Below are positions 52,681 to 61,458 of a stretch of DNA of 64,000 bases, in pieces (position 1 is the first letter of the stretch; each line of letters starts with the position of its first letter). The notes under the pieces are model-generated. The model made no database searches. It saw only the letters and a program-made list of their open reading frames with translations, and was not told the origin of the DNA. Source of the stretch: Sphingobacterium sp. UBA5670 (lineage in GTDB: Bacteria > Bacteroidota > Bacteroidia > Sphingobacteriales > Sphingobacteriaceae); contig NZ_DIIM01000005.1 of assembly GCF_002420705.1 (NCBI RefSeq), forward strand, positions 99,925-163,924. The letters run 5' to 3'. Position numbers and translations under genes: made by a program.

Positions 52681-53595
52681 TTATTTGTTGAATTCGTTAA
52701 TTTTCTTTTTGAGGAATCGGATGCCACGATTGAATAAAGATCCTTTCCGGTGTGCATAGAAATACTTGATGGCTTCGTAAGCTTGTTTGTTTTCCGAAAT
52801 TTCCGCTGGAAAATAACTTACCGGATTTTCCGCTAATTTGACCTGATAAGTCGATTCAGAAGCGGTATGTGTGCCTGAGCCGTCATTGCCGATATTTTGT
52901 GTCATCGAATTCCTCGGATACAAAACTAAGCCATTTTTTTTGAATACTGAAGCATACCAGCGTATCGCCCAAGAATTGATTTTTCCGGCTTTAAATTCTT
53001 GGACCTGCTTCCAGAAGTTTTCTTTTCCTTCGATACTAAATTGATGAATTTGTTCTGCTGTAAAGTCTGACACGAGTTCATCAATATTAGGATTGAAATG
53101 TTTCCATGCACGATCCCAGGTTGCCCAGCCCCAACTATTGGCGACCCGAAAAAAGAATGTTTCAGGCAGCTTATTTAAGTCCTTCAATGGGTAACCGTAT
53201 CCACTGATCTCCATGACTTGATCTTCATCTTTATAATGCGTGAGTGCTTGATTGAAGTAATCCAGGGCAAACACAGCAGTTTCCAGGTCATCTTCTAAAA
53301 CAATAATCCTCCCATGTTCATTGACCACTTTTGTAACACCATCGATCACATTGGCGGCGAGACCCCAATTTTCCGCTCGTTCTACGATGACAACCTGCTT
53401 GAAGTTCCAGGGTTTATGGATAATTTTCCGGACTTCGGCAACTGCGTCGATGGAGTTTTCGTTTTTCGCTGCGTCCGAATAGATGTAAAGTGTCGTTTGG
53501 TCTGCCTGTTTATTTTTTTCTAAGGCTGTAAGCGTTCTTATCGTATGATTGGGACGATTATAGACAAAAAGTATGACTGGAGCAATACTGTTCAT
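52681..53595 (-). CDS. Glycosyltransferase (GT-A fold, GNT-like)
   Basis: A 304-residue glycosyltransferase whose N-terminus reads APVILFVYNRPNHTIRTLTAL, with DSDAAKNE-like early motif YIYSDAAKNE and the metal-binding IIVLEDDLE near residue 95 (a DxD-type acidic motif). The mid part has NSWGWATWDRAWKHF, frequent in this subgroup. It sits between two GT2 genes with gaps of three to four bases and contributes another sugar to the same glycan. Confidence 0.85.
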   Translation of the reverse strand: MNSIAPVILFVYNRPNHTIRTLTALEKNKQADQTTLYIYSDAAKNENSIDAVAEVRKIIHKPWNFKQVVIVERAENWGLAANVIDGVTKVVNEHGRIIVLEDDLETAVFALDYFNQALTHYKDEDQVMEISGYGYPLKDLNKLPETFFFRVANSWGWATWDRAWKHFNPNIDELVSDFTAEQIHQFSIEGKENFWKQVQEFKAGKINSWAIRWYASVFKKNGLVLYPRNSMTQNIGNDGSGTHTASESTYQVKLAENPVSYFPAEISENKQAYEAIKYFYAHRKGSLFNRGIRFLKKKINEFNK

Positions 53596-53598
53596 GTG

Positions 53599-54471
53599 TC
53601 AAAATATTTTGTTGAATGCTTTTTTGTTGGCTTGTCGAGTGCGATAAACAGCGCTTGTTTTAACCAGCAGTCTAAAGGCAATGCTGAAGTAGCTTTTTGC
53701 TTCAAAAGTATGGCCTTTCAAAAGTGAAGAGCACATTTTTTTTAGACTTGCCAGTACCGCCATCGTAAAAGCTTTTACAAAAGTATAATTGATATTGCAA
53801 TATTCAGTCAGATGATAGACAAATTCGCTTTTCAGAAAAGCTTTGCGGTCTGTTTTGCGCTGCTGCCTATCGTGATAGGCCTTGGCTTCTTCGGCCAGAA
53901 CAATGTTTAAACCATAGTAGTTGATGCGGTTAGCGTAGTCCTTGTCTTCCCCATAATGAAAAAAGATTGGAGCAAAACCGCCTACTTTTCGGATGACAGG
54001 ATTGGGCATAAACCAGAATGCGGCATTTACGAATGAACAAATCCGATAGGAATCTTCGGTACGGGCCTGTTTGGTGTATACAGCAAAACCATGGTCCAAT
54101 GTTGTTTCGGTTCCATCGTAGTGAATAGGCGAGATAATTCCGATATTTTCCGCGTTAACTTTCATTAAATTGGCAATACAGTCCCGATCCAGCCAGGCGT
54201 CCTGATTGACCAAAAATGCGTAATCATACTCTTCCTTCAAAACGATGTCAAGTCCGATGTTGTTGGCCTTTCCAAAACCCAAATTTTCGGAACTTTCTAT
54301 TAGTCTTACTGTCGGATATGTTTCTTTTATGATCTGTGTAGTATTGTCTCCCGAATTGTTGTCGACAACTAAAATATCTGTTGGATAACTCGATTCCAAA
54401 AGGCTGGGTAAGCACTTGTGGATCCAAGGCTCAAAATTATAAGAGACGATTATGGTGAGAATCCTGGCCAT
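53599..54471 (-). CDS. Family-2 glycosyltransferase (rhamnosyltransferase-like)
   Basis: A 290-residue GT2 protein: ILTIIVSYNFEPWIHKCLPSL, DNNSGDNTTQII, SENLGFGKANNIGL (a rhamnosyltransferase-like stretch), and NQDAWLDRDCI. FFHYGEDKDYANRI is the acceptor-side motif. It follows the flippase directly (the ATG begins at the base next to the flippase stop) and precedes the next transferase by three bases. Confidence 0.9.
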   Translation of the reverse strand: MARILTIIVSYNFEPWIHKCLPSLLESSYPTDILVVDNNSGDNTTQIIKETYPTVRLIESSENLGFGKANNIGLDIVLKEEYDYAFLVNQDAWLDRDCIANLMKVNAENIGIISPIHYDGTETTLDHGFAVYTKQARTEDSYRICSFVNAAFWFMPNPVIRKVGGFAPIFFHYGEDKDYANRINYYGLNIVLAEEAKAYHDRQQRKTDRKAFLKSEFVYHLTEYCNINYTFVKAFTMAVLASLKKMCSSLLKGHTFEAKSYFSIAFRLLVKTSAVYRTRQANKKAFNKIF

Positions 54472-55932
54472 CTATTTTTTTCGGATAACTGTTAGGAAAT
54501 AGTGGAATAATTCCAACAAAATGCTGGGTTTAAAGATTCTATTAACGATGATGTAGATACAAACTGCTGCCCCAATTGTACTTGCAAATCGAAGGTAGAG
54601 GTTAGCGATAGCTGCGGTGGCATAATGGGCTGATAAGCAGCTTATAGCTGCCAATAGCGCATAAGCAAAAATATCTGTTAAAAGATAACGAAATGAATAG
54701 TTCATATAGGGTTTAGCGGAAGCATACCAAACGAATATCCAGAGGGCATTTAAAGCCGAAGTTAATCCTATGAGTAGTTCTAAGCCTAGTGATTTGCCAA
54801 AGAAAAGAATAGCGATTTGGAGCAGACCAAATACGATGATATTCCGCATATAAACTTCGGGCTTTCCTTTGCTAATAATTAAGTTGGAAAAAACATTGCT
54901 AACTGAGTCGAATGCGGCTCCAATACAAAATATTTGGAGAAATATGGCGCTTTGTGCCCATTTGTCTGTAATTGCAATAGTAATGAAATCTTGTGCTACA
55001 GTTGTTAAACCAAATAACATCGGAAAGGCTAAAAAGGCTGTAAAGGAAATTAGTTTGCGAAAAACCCGAACTTGTCTATCCTTATCATCTTCTATTTCCT
55101 TTAAAATGGGTTGAGTCACATTATTGACCATATTCGTCAATATATTTTGGGCCATGATGCTCCAACGATTTGGATTTACAGTATACCCCAACTCTTCAGC
55201 GGTATAATGCCGGCCTAGGATCGCTGCATATATATTTTTGTTGATGTTGATAAAAATATTGGTGACTAGTATTTTACTGCTAAATCCTAAAATGTCACGA
55301 ATAGGTCTAAAATCGAACCGGAAAGTTGGCCTGAATTTGGAAAAATACCAGAATCCGAGCATATTGAAACCACTATAGGAGACAATTTGGATCGCGTATG
55401 CCCAATAGGCATAGTCCTTATAGGCTAAATAAACTCCGACTATATTGGATGCAATCAGAGCAAACGTACCTGTGATGACTCTTTCTTTGATTTTTAAATT
55501 CCGGAATAGGTAAGCGTTGTGTGCAATCCCAAAGCTGCCTAACCAAAAGGATAAAAAGGTAAACCGGCTTAGCTCTACAAGTACTGGTTGATTATAATAT
55601 AAGGCAATAAGAGGAGCTGCCAAAAATAAAACAATATAAATAAATGTTCCAATTCCTACGCTTGTCCAGAATACCGCGTTATAATCTTTATGTTCAACTT
55701 CTTTTTTGTTAACAATCCCATACACAAACCCACTTTCTTGGAAAGCAGAAGCGAGAACAGAAAAGATGGTGATCATAGCTACTAAACCATAATCTTCTGC
55801 TGTTAGCTTACGGTTTAGTAGGATGCCGAACCCAAAGCCCAAAAACTGCTGGATGATACTGGCCATACCACCCCATAGCAGTCCTTTTGTTGTTTTTGAT
55901 TTTAAAGAGTCATTTTTCGTTTGCGATGACAT
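54472..55932 (-). CDS. Polysaccharide flippase (Wzx/MATE-like)
   Basis: A 486-residue polytopic membrane protein with about 12-14 hydrophobic segments. GLLWGGMASIIQQFLGFGFGILLNRKLTAEDYGLVAM is the start of the polysaccharide-synthase/Wzx fold (quoted here as two halves: GLLWGGMASIIQQ, then LGFGFGILLNRKL). It would flip lipid-linked oligosaccharide across the inner membrane. It is the first structural gene after the DeoR-type regulator (23 bp) and is followed at once by three glycosyltransferases. The polymerase is not in this run. Confidence 0.9.
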   Translation of the reverse strand: MSSQTKNDSLKSKTTKGLLWGGMASIIQQFLGFGFGILLNRKLTAEDYGLVAMITIFSVLASAFQESGFVYGIVNKKEVEHKDYNAVFWTSVGIGTFIYIVLFLAAPLIALYYNQPVLVELSRFTFLSFWLGSFGIAHNAYLFRNLKIKERVITGTFALIASNIVGVYLAYKDYAYWAYAIQIVSYSGFNMLGFWYFSKFRPTFRFDFRPIRDILGFSSKILVTNIFININKNIYAAILGRHYTAEELGYTVNPNRWSIMAQNILTNMVNNVTQPILKEIEDDKDRQVRVFRKLISFTAFLAFPMLFGLTTVAQDFITIAITDKWAQSAIFLQIFCIGAAFDSVSNVFSNLIISKGKPEVYMRNIIVFGLLQIAILFFGKSLGLELLIGLTSALNALWIFVWYASAKPYMNYSFRYLLTDIFAYALLAAISCLSAHYATAAIANLYLRFASTIGAAVCIYIIVNRIFKPSILLELFHYFLTVIRKK

Positions 55933-55955
55933 GCTAAATTAAATGAGCGGCAATA

Positions 55956-56699
55956 TTAAAGTATTGCAATTGTATTCGCAAATTCTTTTAGGGAAACATC
56001 AGTTGGATTGACATCGGTAATCAAATATGAGATATCACGTAACGGTACGACTTTCATTTTTTGAACTGAATTAAGTTTTTCCGCAATACTCAGAATAGCT
56101 ACTTTTTTTGAGCATTTAATCATGGCACGTTTGATTTGTACCACCTCCCAATCGGAATCCGTCACCCCATCTTCTACCGAAAGCGAGTTTGTTCCCAGCA
56201 GACAAAGATCGACTTTAAGATCTGCCAATTCATTGGCTACTTGGGCACCAGACACAATGTTTGTGTTACGCGAAAGTTTTCCGCCAACTAAAATGACTTC
56301 AAGATTTGGTTTTTCGGCCAATTCTAGTGCAACTAATGGACTTATAGTGAAAAATGTACACTGCAGATGATCAGGTATTGTTCTTGCCAATTCAATTAAG
56401 GTTGTTCCACCTCCGACCAAAACAGTCATACCGTTTGAGATTAAAGTGCTTGCTTTCTTGGCAATTTCTTTTTTTGCCTCTTTGGCATACACGTTCCCAT
56501 CCTGGAAGGGGAATTGAAAAGATTTTGATAATGCCCCACCATAAACTTTTAACACTTTACCGTTCTCGGCGAGTTCATTTAAGTCGCGTCTAATTGTATC
56601 TTCAGATACATTCAGCTGAACACTTAGATCAGAAGATAAAACTTTGTTATGTAGGTTAATCTGATGTATAATGAATGCTTGTCTTTCTTCCTTTAACAT
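55956..56699 (-). CDS. DeoR/GlpR-family transcriptional regulator
   Basis: A 247-residue repressor: N-terminal winged helix (about residues 1-55, RQAFIIHQINLHN, LSVQLNVSEDTIRRDLNELAENG) and a C-terminal DeoR sugar-phosphate sensor domain with VLVGGGTTLIELART and LGTNSLSVEDGVTDSDWE. Such proteins respond to phosphorylated sugars. It is the first gene of the run that includes the flippase, 23 bp apart, so it probably regulates that operon or at least is cotranscribed with it; which sugar it senses is unknown. Confidence 0.9.
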   Translation of the reverse strand: MLKEERQAFIIHQINLHNKVLSSDLSVQLNVSEDTIRRDLNELAENGKVLKVYGGALSKSFQFPFQDGNVYAKEAKKEIAKKASTLISNGMTVLVGGGTTLIELARTIPDHLQCTFFTISPLVALELAEKPNLEVILVGGKLSRNTNIVSGAQVANELADLKVDLCLLGTNSLSVEDGVTDSDWEVVQIKRAMIKCSKKVAILSIAEKLNSVQKMKVVPLRDISYLITDVNPTDVSLKEFANTIAIL

Positions 56700-56765
56700 T
56701 GGTTTGTGGTTTTTAATCGGAATTTAAAAATTAATTGAAAAAACTCAGTTTAAATGTAGTGAAAA

Positions 56766-57974
56766 TTATTCTTCCTTTTTATCAATTTTTGTGATGCCCG
56801 CTTTGAACCGTGGTTTGAAGCCTGTAGGTTTGTTGGCAACAGGTTCTTGGGTATCCGAATTGTTATTTTCTGGTTCAGCGTTTACGTTCGCATCTGGACT
56901 AACTTCGTCTTTCGTGTCGGGCAGCTGTGTCTGTTCAGCAGTTTCCGTTTTTGTTATTCCAGCTTTGAATCTCGGTTTGAAGCCCATAGGTTTACTGGCC
57001 GCGGCTTCCTGTGTTTCTGGATTGTTATTTTCTGGTTCAGCGTTTATAGTTGTTTCTGAACTGATTTTTTCTATTGGTGCGGCCTGCGGCACTTGTTCGG
57101 AAGTTTCTGTTTTCGTCACCCCTGCTTTAAACCGTGGTTTGAAGCCTGTTGGTTTTGGCGCCGATGGAGCAGTTTCGTCAGTCGCTTCTTCGGATGCAGG
57201 AGTACTTGCTGCTGTGTTAGGAGCTTTAGTGACTCCGGCTTTGAATCGCGGCTTAAATCCTGTTGGTTTTGGCGCCGATGGAGTAGTTTCGTCAGTCGCT
57301 TCTTCGGATGCAGGAGTAGTTGCTGCTGTGTCGGGAGCTTTAGTGACTCCGGCTTTAAATCGCGGCTTAAATCCTGTTGGTTTTGGCGCCGATGGAGTAG
57401 TTTCGTCAGTCGCTTCTTCGGATGCAGGAGTAGTTGCTGCTACGTCAGGAGCTTTAGTGACTCCGGCTTTAAATCGCGGCTTAAATCCTGTTGGTTTTGG
57501 CGCCGATGGAGCAGTTTCTTCCGTTGTTTCTTCGGATGCAGGAGTAGTTGCTGCTGCGTCAGGAGCTTTAGTGACTCCGGCCTTGAATCTCGGCTTAAAT
57601 CCTGTAGGAGCAGAGTCAGTCTCAGTTTTAGCAGAATCAGGTGCTTCGGTGGTTTTAGCCTCATCCACTGCAGGTGTAATTGCAGCTTTGAATCGTGGTT
57701 TAAAGCCTGCTGGTTTTGTCGCCTCAGCACCGGAAGTATCCGTTGGCGTATCAATGACCGCCTGTTTTACTGCAGGTTTTGCGGCTGGAGTTTCTTCCTC
57801 TTTCAGATGGAAGCTTTTTCGAAGCTTATTGAACCAGAACTTTTTGCTGTGGTCAAAGCTTTTTTCTCCCATAGCAGAATAATGTGCTTTGAACTCTTCA
57901 AATAAAGGTCCATCTGCAGCTTTTAAAGCTTTTAAATCAATTTTCTTTTTTATGAAAAATTCTTCAAAAGTCAT
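56766..57974 (-). CDS. 38-residue-repeat protein, unknown function
   Basis: A 402-residue protein. The first ~65 residues are unique and well folded-looking (EFFIKKKIDLKALKAADG, FFNKLRKSFHL-like HSKKFWFNKLRKSFHL). From about residue 88 the core motif GFKPRFKAG occurs eight times; five central copies repeat every 38 residues (114 bp of DNA), nearly identical, with PRF, a T/A/P/E-rich spacer and APKPT. The last copies use longer, asparagine-rich spacers. The basic motifs alternate with acidic linkers, a pattern of multivalent, disordered binders. No signal peptide. I do not recognise it; long antisense frames in this region come from the repeat's composition. Confidence 0.75.
   Translation of the reverse strand: MTFEEFFIKKKIDLKALKAADGPLFEEFKAHYSAMGEKSFDHSKKFWFNKLRKSFHLKEEETPAAKPAVKQAVIDTPTDTSGAEATKPAGFKPRFKAAITPAVDEAKTTEAPDSAKTETDSAPTGFKPRFKAGVTKAPDAAATTPASEETTEETAPSAPKPTGFKPRFKAGVTKAPDVAATTPASEEATDETTPSAPKPTGFKPRFKAGVTKAPDTAATTPASEEATDETTPSAPKPTGFKPRFKAGVTKAPNTAASTPASEEATDETAPSAPKPTGFKPRFKAGVTKTETSEQVPQAAPIEKISSETTINAEPENNNPETQEAAASKPMGFKPRFKAGITKTETAEQTQLPDTKDEVSPDANVNAEPENNNSDTQEPVANKPTGFKPRFKAGITKIDKKEE
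57130..57600 (-). repeat. Tandem 114-bp repeats coding GFKPRFKAG units
   Basis: Four near-identical 114-bp DNA units inside the repeat gene; the codon-level near-identity, with only scattered substitutions between units, indicates recent duplication. Copy number is expected to vary between strains through slippage or recombination. Confidence 0.75.
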
Positions 57975-58043
57975 TCTGATACGAGTTTGATTTAGTCTAT
58001 TACAAATGTAGTAATTTTTCTGACGGCGCTGGGCGGCGTTTTA

Positions 58044-58076
58044 AATAAAAAAGAGCGACTAGCGCTCTTTTTTATT
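58044..58076 (-). terminator. Terminator after yebC
   Basis: Stem AAAGAGCG/CGCTCTTT with a five-base loop and T-run on the minus strand, 20 bp after the yebC stop. A TACATTTG -7 box at 58003-58010 then serves the repeat-protein gene. Confidence 0.8.
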
Positions 58077-58095
58077 ATTTGATAAATTCAACAGC

Positions 58096-58821
58096 TTAAG
58101 CCATGTTATGGTATACAGCTTGAACATCGTCATCTTCTTCGATTTTATCGATCATCTTCAATACATCAGCAGCTTGTTCTTCTGTAATATCTGAATGCGA
58201 TAAAGCAATACGTTCCAATTTTGCAGATGTGACTTCAATACCCTTTTCTTCTAGTAATTTTTGCATATTACCAAAGTCTTCAAAGGAAGTTTGAACGACA
58301 GCAACATCATTGCCCTCTTCATCAGATTCCACGTATAATTCTTCTAAGCCCCCATCGATCAACTCTAATTCAAGTTCCTCCAAGTCCAGTTCATCTGTTG
58401 CGGCAAAACGGAAAATGGACTTGCGGTTGAAAATAAAATCCAATGATCCTGTTTTGCCCAATGAACCACCAGCTTTTGTAAAATAGCTGCGGATATTTCC
58501 TACTGTGCGGTTGGTGTTATCCGTTGCTGTTTCAATTAAAACAGGGACACCATGAGGGCCATAGCCTTCGTATACATATTCTTCGTAACCTTTTGAATCT
58601 TTTTCTGAAGCACGTTTGATGGCGGCTTCAATACGATCCTTAGGCATATTTACTGCCTTGGCATTGTGTATTGCTGTACGAAGTCTCGAGTTAGTTTCAG
58701 GGTGCGGGCCGCTTTCTTTAACCGCCATGGCGATTTCTTTACCTAAACGTGTAAATTGAACGGCCATTTTGGCCCAGCGTTTGAATTTCCGCTCTTTTCT
58801 GAATTCGAAAGCTCTTCCCAT
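58096..58821 (-). CDS. YebC/PmpR-family protein
   Basis: A 241-residue YebC-family protein. Motifs are GRAFEFRKERKFKRWAKMA at the N-terminus, NAKAVNMPKDRIEAAIKRAS, YEGYGPHGVPVLIE and DNTNRTVGNIRSYF. The family includes DNA-binding regulators and, as shown for homologues, translation factors easing polyproline stalling. It lies two bases after the epimerase gene stop and is cotranscribed with it. Confidence 0.93.
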   Translation of the reverse strand: MGRAFEFRKERKFKRWAKMAVQFTRLGKEIAMAVKESGPHPETNSRLRTAIHNAKAVNMPKDRIEAAIKRASEKDSKGYEEYVYEGYGPHGVPVLIETATDNTNRTVGNIRSYFTKAGGSLGKTGSLDFIFNRKSIFRFAATDELDLEELELELIDGGLEELYVESDEEGNDVAVVQTSFEDFGNMQKLLEEKGIEVTSAKLERIALSHSDITEEQAADVLKMIDKIEEDDDVQAVYHNMA

Positions 58822-58823
58822 TG

Positions 58824-59771
58824 TTATATTTTGTTTTTAAGATTTTCAATCATGTCGACTGTCATCTTCTGGATGTCAAATTCTGGCGTCCAGTTCCAGT
58901 CTTTTCTTGCATAAGAATCATCTAGACTAGCAGGCCATGAATCGGCAATCTGTTGTCTCGGATCGTTCTCGATGTAAGAGATTGCAAAATTAGGAAGAAT
59001 TTTTTTAATTTCTTGTGCAAGTTCTTTCGGAGTAAATGTAATACCGCCAAGGTTATAACTGTGGTGAATGCTTAAACTTTCTTTAGGTGCATCCATTAGT
59101 TCAAGCGTACCACGGATGGCATCCTCCATATATAACATGGGTAATGCTGTGTTTTCAGATAAGAAGCAGGCGTAAGTCCCGGTTTTCAATGCTTCATAAA
59201 AAATATCGACAGCATAATCCGTCGTTCCGCCTCCCGGTTCAGTTTTCCATGAGATGATACCTGGGTAACGGACACTGCGAATATCCAAGCCACGGTGTTC
59301 CTGATACCATTCGATAAGACGCTCACCAGCAAGTTTGCTGATACCATAAATGGTGTTTGGATCCATTACGCAATATTGCTCGGTATTAGTTTTTGGGGAG
59401 TGAGGGCCAAAAACAGCGATTGAGCTTGGCCAAAATATCTTTGAAACTTTATAGTTAACAGCCAGGTCAAGAACATTCAATAGACCATTCATATTCAATT
59501 CCCAGGCCTTTTCAGGATATTTTTCACCGGTAGCCGAAAGCATGGCAGCCAGTAGGTATACTTGAGTAGGTTTATATTGTTGAAATAATGCCTCAAGTCC
59601 ATTTTTGTCAAGAACATTAGCGATTTCAAAATTTTCGTCAGGGCTTTTAATCTGTGGTTCTCTAATGTCAGTGGTTACAACATTCTCTGCACCAAATTTT
59701 TTGCGCAAGGCGATAGCTAATTCTGTGCCGATCTGGCCATTTGCACCAATGATAATAATGCTTTCTTTCAT
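58824..59771 (-). CDS. tdh: SDR epimerase-type L-threonine 3-dehydrogenase
   Basis: NAD-dependent enzyme of the extended SDR family, 315 residues, matching the epimerase-like L-threonine dehydrogenases of Bacteroidota (oxidising threonine to 2-amino-3-ketobutyrate). Cofactor motif IIGANGQIGTELA near residue 10; active site WPSSIAVFG and YGISKLAGE (Y-x3-K); the family signature RYPGIISWKTEPGGGTTDYAVDIF is present (read in two parts: RYPGIISWKTEPG and GGTTDYAVDIF). Other SDR epimerases cannot be fully excluded, but the GTTDYA motif is specific. A promoter lies 177-206 bases upstream, and the gap to yebC is two bases. Confidence 0.85.
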   Translation of the reverse strand: MKESIIIIGANGQIGTELAIALRKKFGAENVVTTDIREPQIKSPDENFEIANVLDKNGLEALFQQYKPTQVYLLAAMLSATGEKYPEKAWELNMNGLLNVLDLAVNYKVSKIFWPSSIAVFGPHSPKTNTEQYCVMDPNTIYGISKLAGERLIEWYQEHRGLDIRSVRYPGIISWKTEPGGGTTDYAVDIFYEALKTGTYACFLSENTALPMLYMEDAIRGTLELMDAPKESLSIHHSYNLGGITFTPKELAQEIKKILPNFAISYIENDPRQQIADSWPASLDDSYARKDWNWTPEFDIQKMTVDMIENLKNKI

Positions 59772-60348
59772 TTGTAAGTTTTATTTTATGAAGCTCCTGC
59801 TTTCACTATAATGAGTGTCCATGCTCAAGAATATAAATGAATCGCTTCGCTCGTTTCTTCCTATCGATAGGATAGGATCTAGCCTGACATAATTTACGTT
59901 TCATCATGTAATGAAAAATGAAATTTCAACCATGGCGGTTTATGATGCAAATATAAAGGCTTTTCAGTATCTAACAACTTTGCCGTCTTGAAGAGAGCAA
60001 GGAAAAAACGTTAATTTTTAGACTCTTGGGGCTGTTTTTATGAGATTTTAAACTGTTTCAATCGTTTGTTCTTTTTTTTTGAATAAGCAGTGAAAATTTT
60101 TATTTTTTTTGAATTGCCTTAATCCTAATTTTTAGCAACAGCTATAAGATGCGGAGATTCCTTTTTTAGTAATTATTGACGAAAAATTCCAAATGTTGTG
60201 ACATTTTTAGCAGAGGGAGTAATATTTTGTTATTTTAATAGTGGAATTGGGGAATATTTTTTAAATTTGAAGAATTCATTCTTCGAGAATCAACTAAAAA
60301 CAAAATCAAATAACAAATTTTATATACACAATTTAAACACAGACAAAA
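59772..60348. other. Divergent intergenic region tdh-asd
   Basis: 577 bp without a gene. It contains the tdh promoter (59948-59977), several A/T runs after 60060, the asd -7 box TAAATTTG (60262-60269) and, overlapping its end, an inverted repeat GAAGAAT/ATTCTTC (60269-60284). Confidence 0.55.
59948..59977 (-). promoter_or_regulatory. tdh-yebC promoter
   Basis: Minus strand: TTG (59975-59977), 19 bp, TATATTTG (59948-59955). It implies a leader of about 170 bases before the tdh ATG. Confidence 0.65.
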
Positions 60349-61338
60349 ATGAAAGTGGCAGTAGTCGGCGCAACAGGCCTTGTAGGTACTGAGATGCTAA
60401 CCGTGTTGGCGGCGCGAAATTTCCCAGTAACAGAATTAATTCCAGTAGCTTCAGAGCGTAGCAAGGGTAAGGAAATTGAATTCAAGGGAAAGAAGTATAA
60501 GGTGGTTACACCATCTGAGGCTATTGCTTTGAAACCTGATGTTGCGTTATTTTCTGCTGGCGGTGATACCTCGAAAGAATTCGCCCCTAAATTTGCTGAA
60601 GCTGGAATTACAGTGATTGACAATTCTTCGGCATGGCGTATGGACCCAACGAAAAAGTTGGTTGTTCCAGAAGTAAATGGTGATGTGTTATCTGCTGAAG
60701 ATAAGATTATTGCGAACCCGAATTGTTCAACCATACAAATGGTGGTGGCTTTAAAGCCATTACATGATAAATATAAAATCAAACGTGTTGTAGTTTCTAC
60801 CTACCAATCGGTAACGGGTACTGGTGTTAAGGCCGTTAACCAATTGATGGATGAACGTGCCGGAAAAGATGGTGAAAAAGCTTATCCTTATCAGATTGAT
60901 TTGAACGTTATTCCTCATATTGATGTTTTCCAAGAAAATGGATACACAAAAGAAGAGATGAAGATGATTTTGGAAACAAATAAAATCATGCGTGATGATT
61001 CTATTAAAGTTACTGCAACCACAGTGCGTATTCCTGTTATGGGCGGACACTCTGAGTCATTGAATATCGAATTTGAGAATGACTTTGATTTGAATGATGT
61101 ACGTGCAGCTTTAGCAGCGCAAAGTGGCTGTATTGTTGTGGACGATCCCGCGTCACTACAATATCCGATGCCAAAGGATGCGCACGGTAGAGATGAGGTT
61201 TTTGTAGGACGTATCCGTCGTGATGAATCTCAGCCAAATACCCTTAACATGTGGGTAGTAGCAGATAACTTACGTAAGGGTGCTGCAACAAACGCAGTTC
61301 AGGTAGCGGAGTTATTGGCTGAAAAAGGATTGATCTAA
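60349..61338 (+). CDS. asd: Aspartate-semialdehyde dehydrogenase
   Basis: NADPH-dependent enzyme making aspartate semialdehyde, the branch point to lysine/diaminopimelate, threonine and methionine. 329 residues: cofactor motif VVGATGLVGTEML near residue 5, active-site cysteine in NPNCSTIQM (about residue 127), and the substrate-binding QSVTGTGVKA and RIPVMGGHSES motifs. Length normal. It stands alone with its own terminator. Confidence 0.97.
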   Translation: MKVAVVGATGLVGTEMLTVLAARNFPVTELIPVASERSKGKEIEFKGKKYKVVTPSEAIALKPDVALFSAGGDTSKEFAPKFAEAGITVIDNSSAWRMDPTKKLVVPEVNGDVLSAEDKIIANPNCSTIQMVVALKPLHDKYKIKRVVVSTYQSVTGTGVKAVNQLMDERAGKDGEKAYPYQIDLNVIPHIDVFQENGYTKEEMKMILETNKIMRDDSIKVTATTVRIPVMGGHSESLNIEFENDFDLNDVRAALAAQSGCIVVDDPASLQYPMPKDAHGRDEVFVGRIRRDESQPNTLNMWVVADNLRKGAATNAVQVAELLAEKGLI

Positions 61339-61360
61339 CTCAAGTAGATTCCATAATATT

Positions 61361-61397
61361 GAGCCCCCATGAATTCGTTCATGGGGGCTCTTTTTTT
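61361..61397. terminator. Bidirectional terminator, asd and the deformylase fusion
   Basis: Stem GAGCCCCCATGAA/TTCATGGGGGCTC with loop TTCG and seven T. Confidence 0.95.
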
Positions 61398-61458
61398 ATC
61401 CGAAGAGATTCTCATTGAGTTATATGGGTTGCCAGGTATACAGGTTATCTCGAAGAAA

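Noticed and set aside
57130..57600. Possible CRISPR-like tandem repeats
   Set aside because: Units are 114 bp, in frame and contiguous, encoding protein; there are no spacers or cas genes.
56791..57905. Two long plus-strand frames (363 and 270 codons) antisense to the repeat protein
   Set aside because: They are low-complexity mirror products of the 114-bp repeats; the minus-strand frame has a folded N-terminal domain and a proper promoter box.
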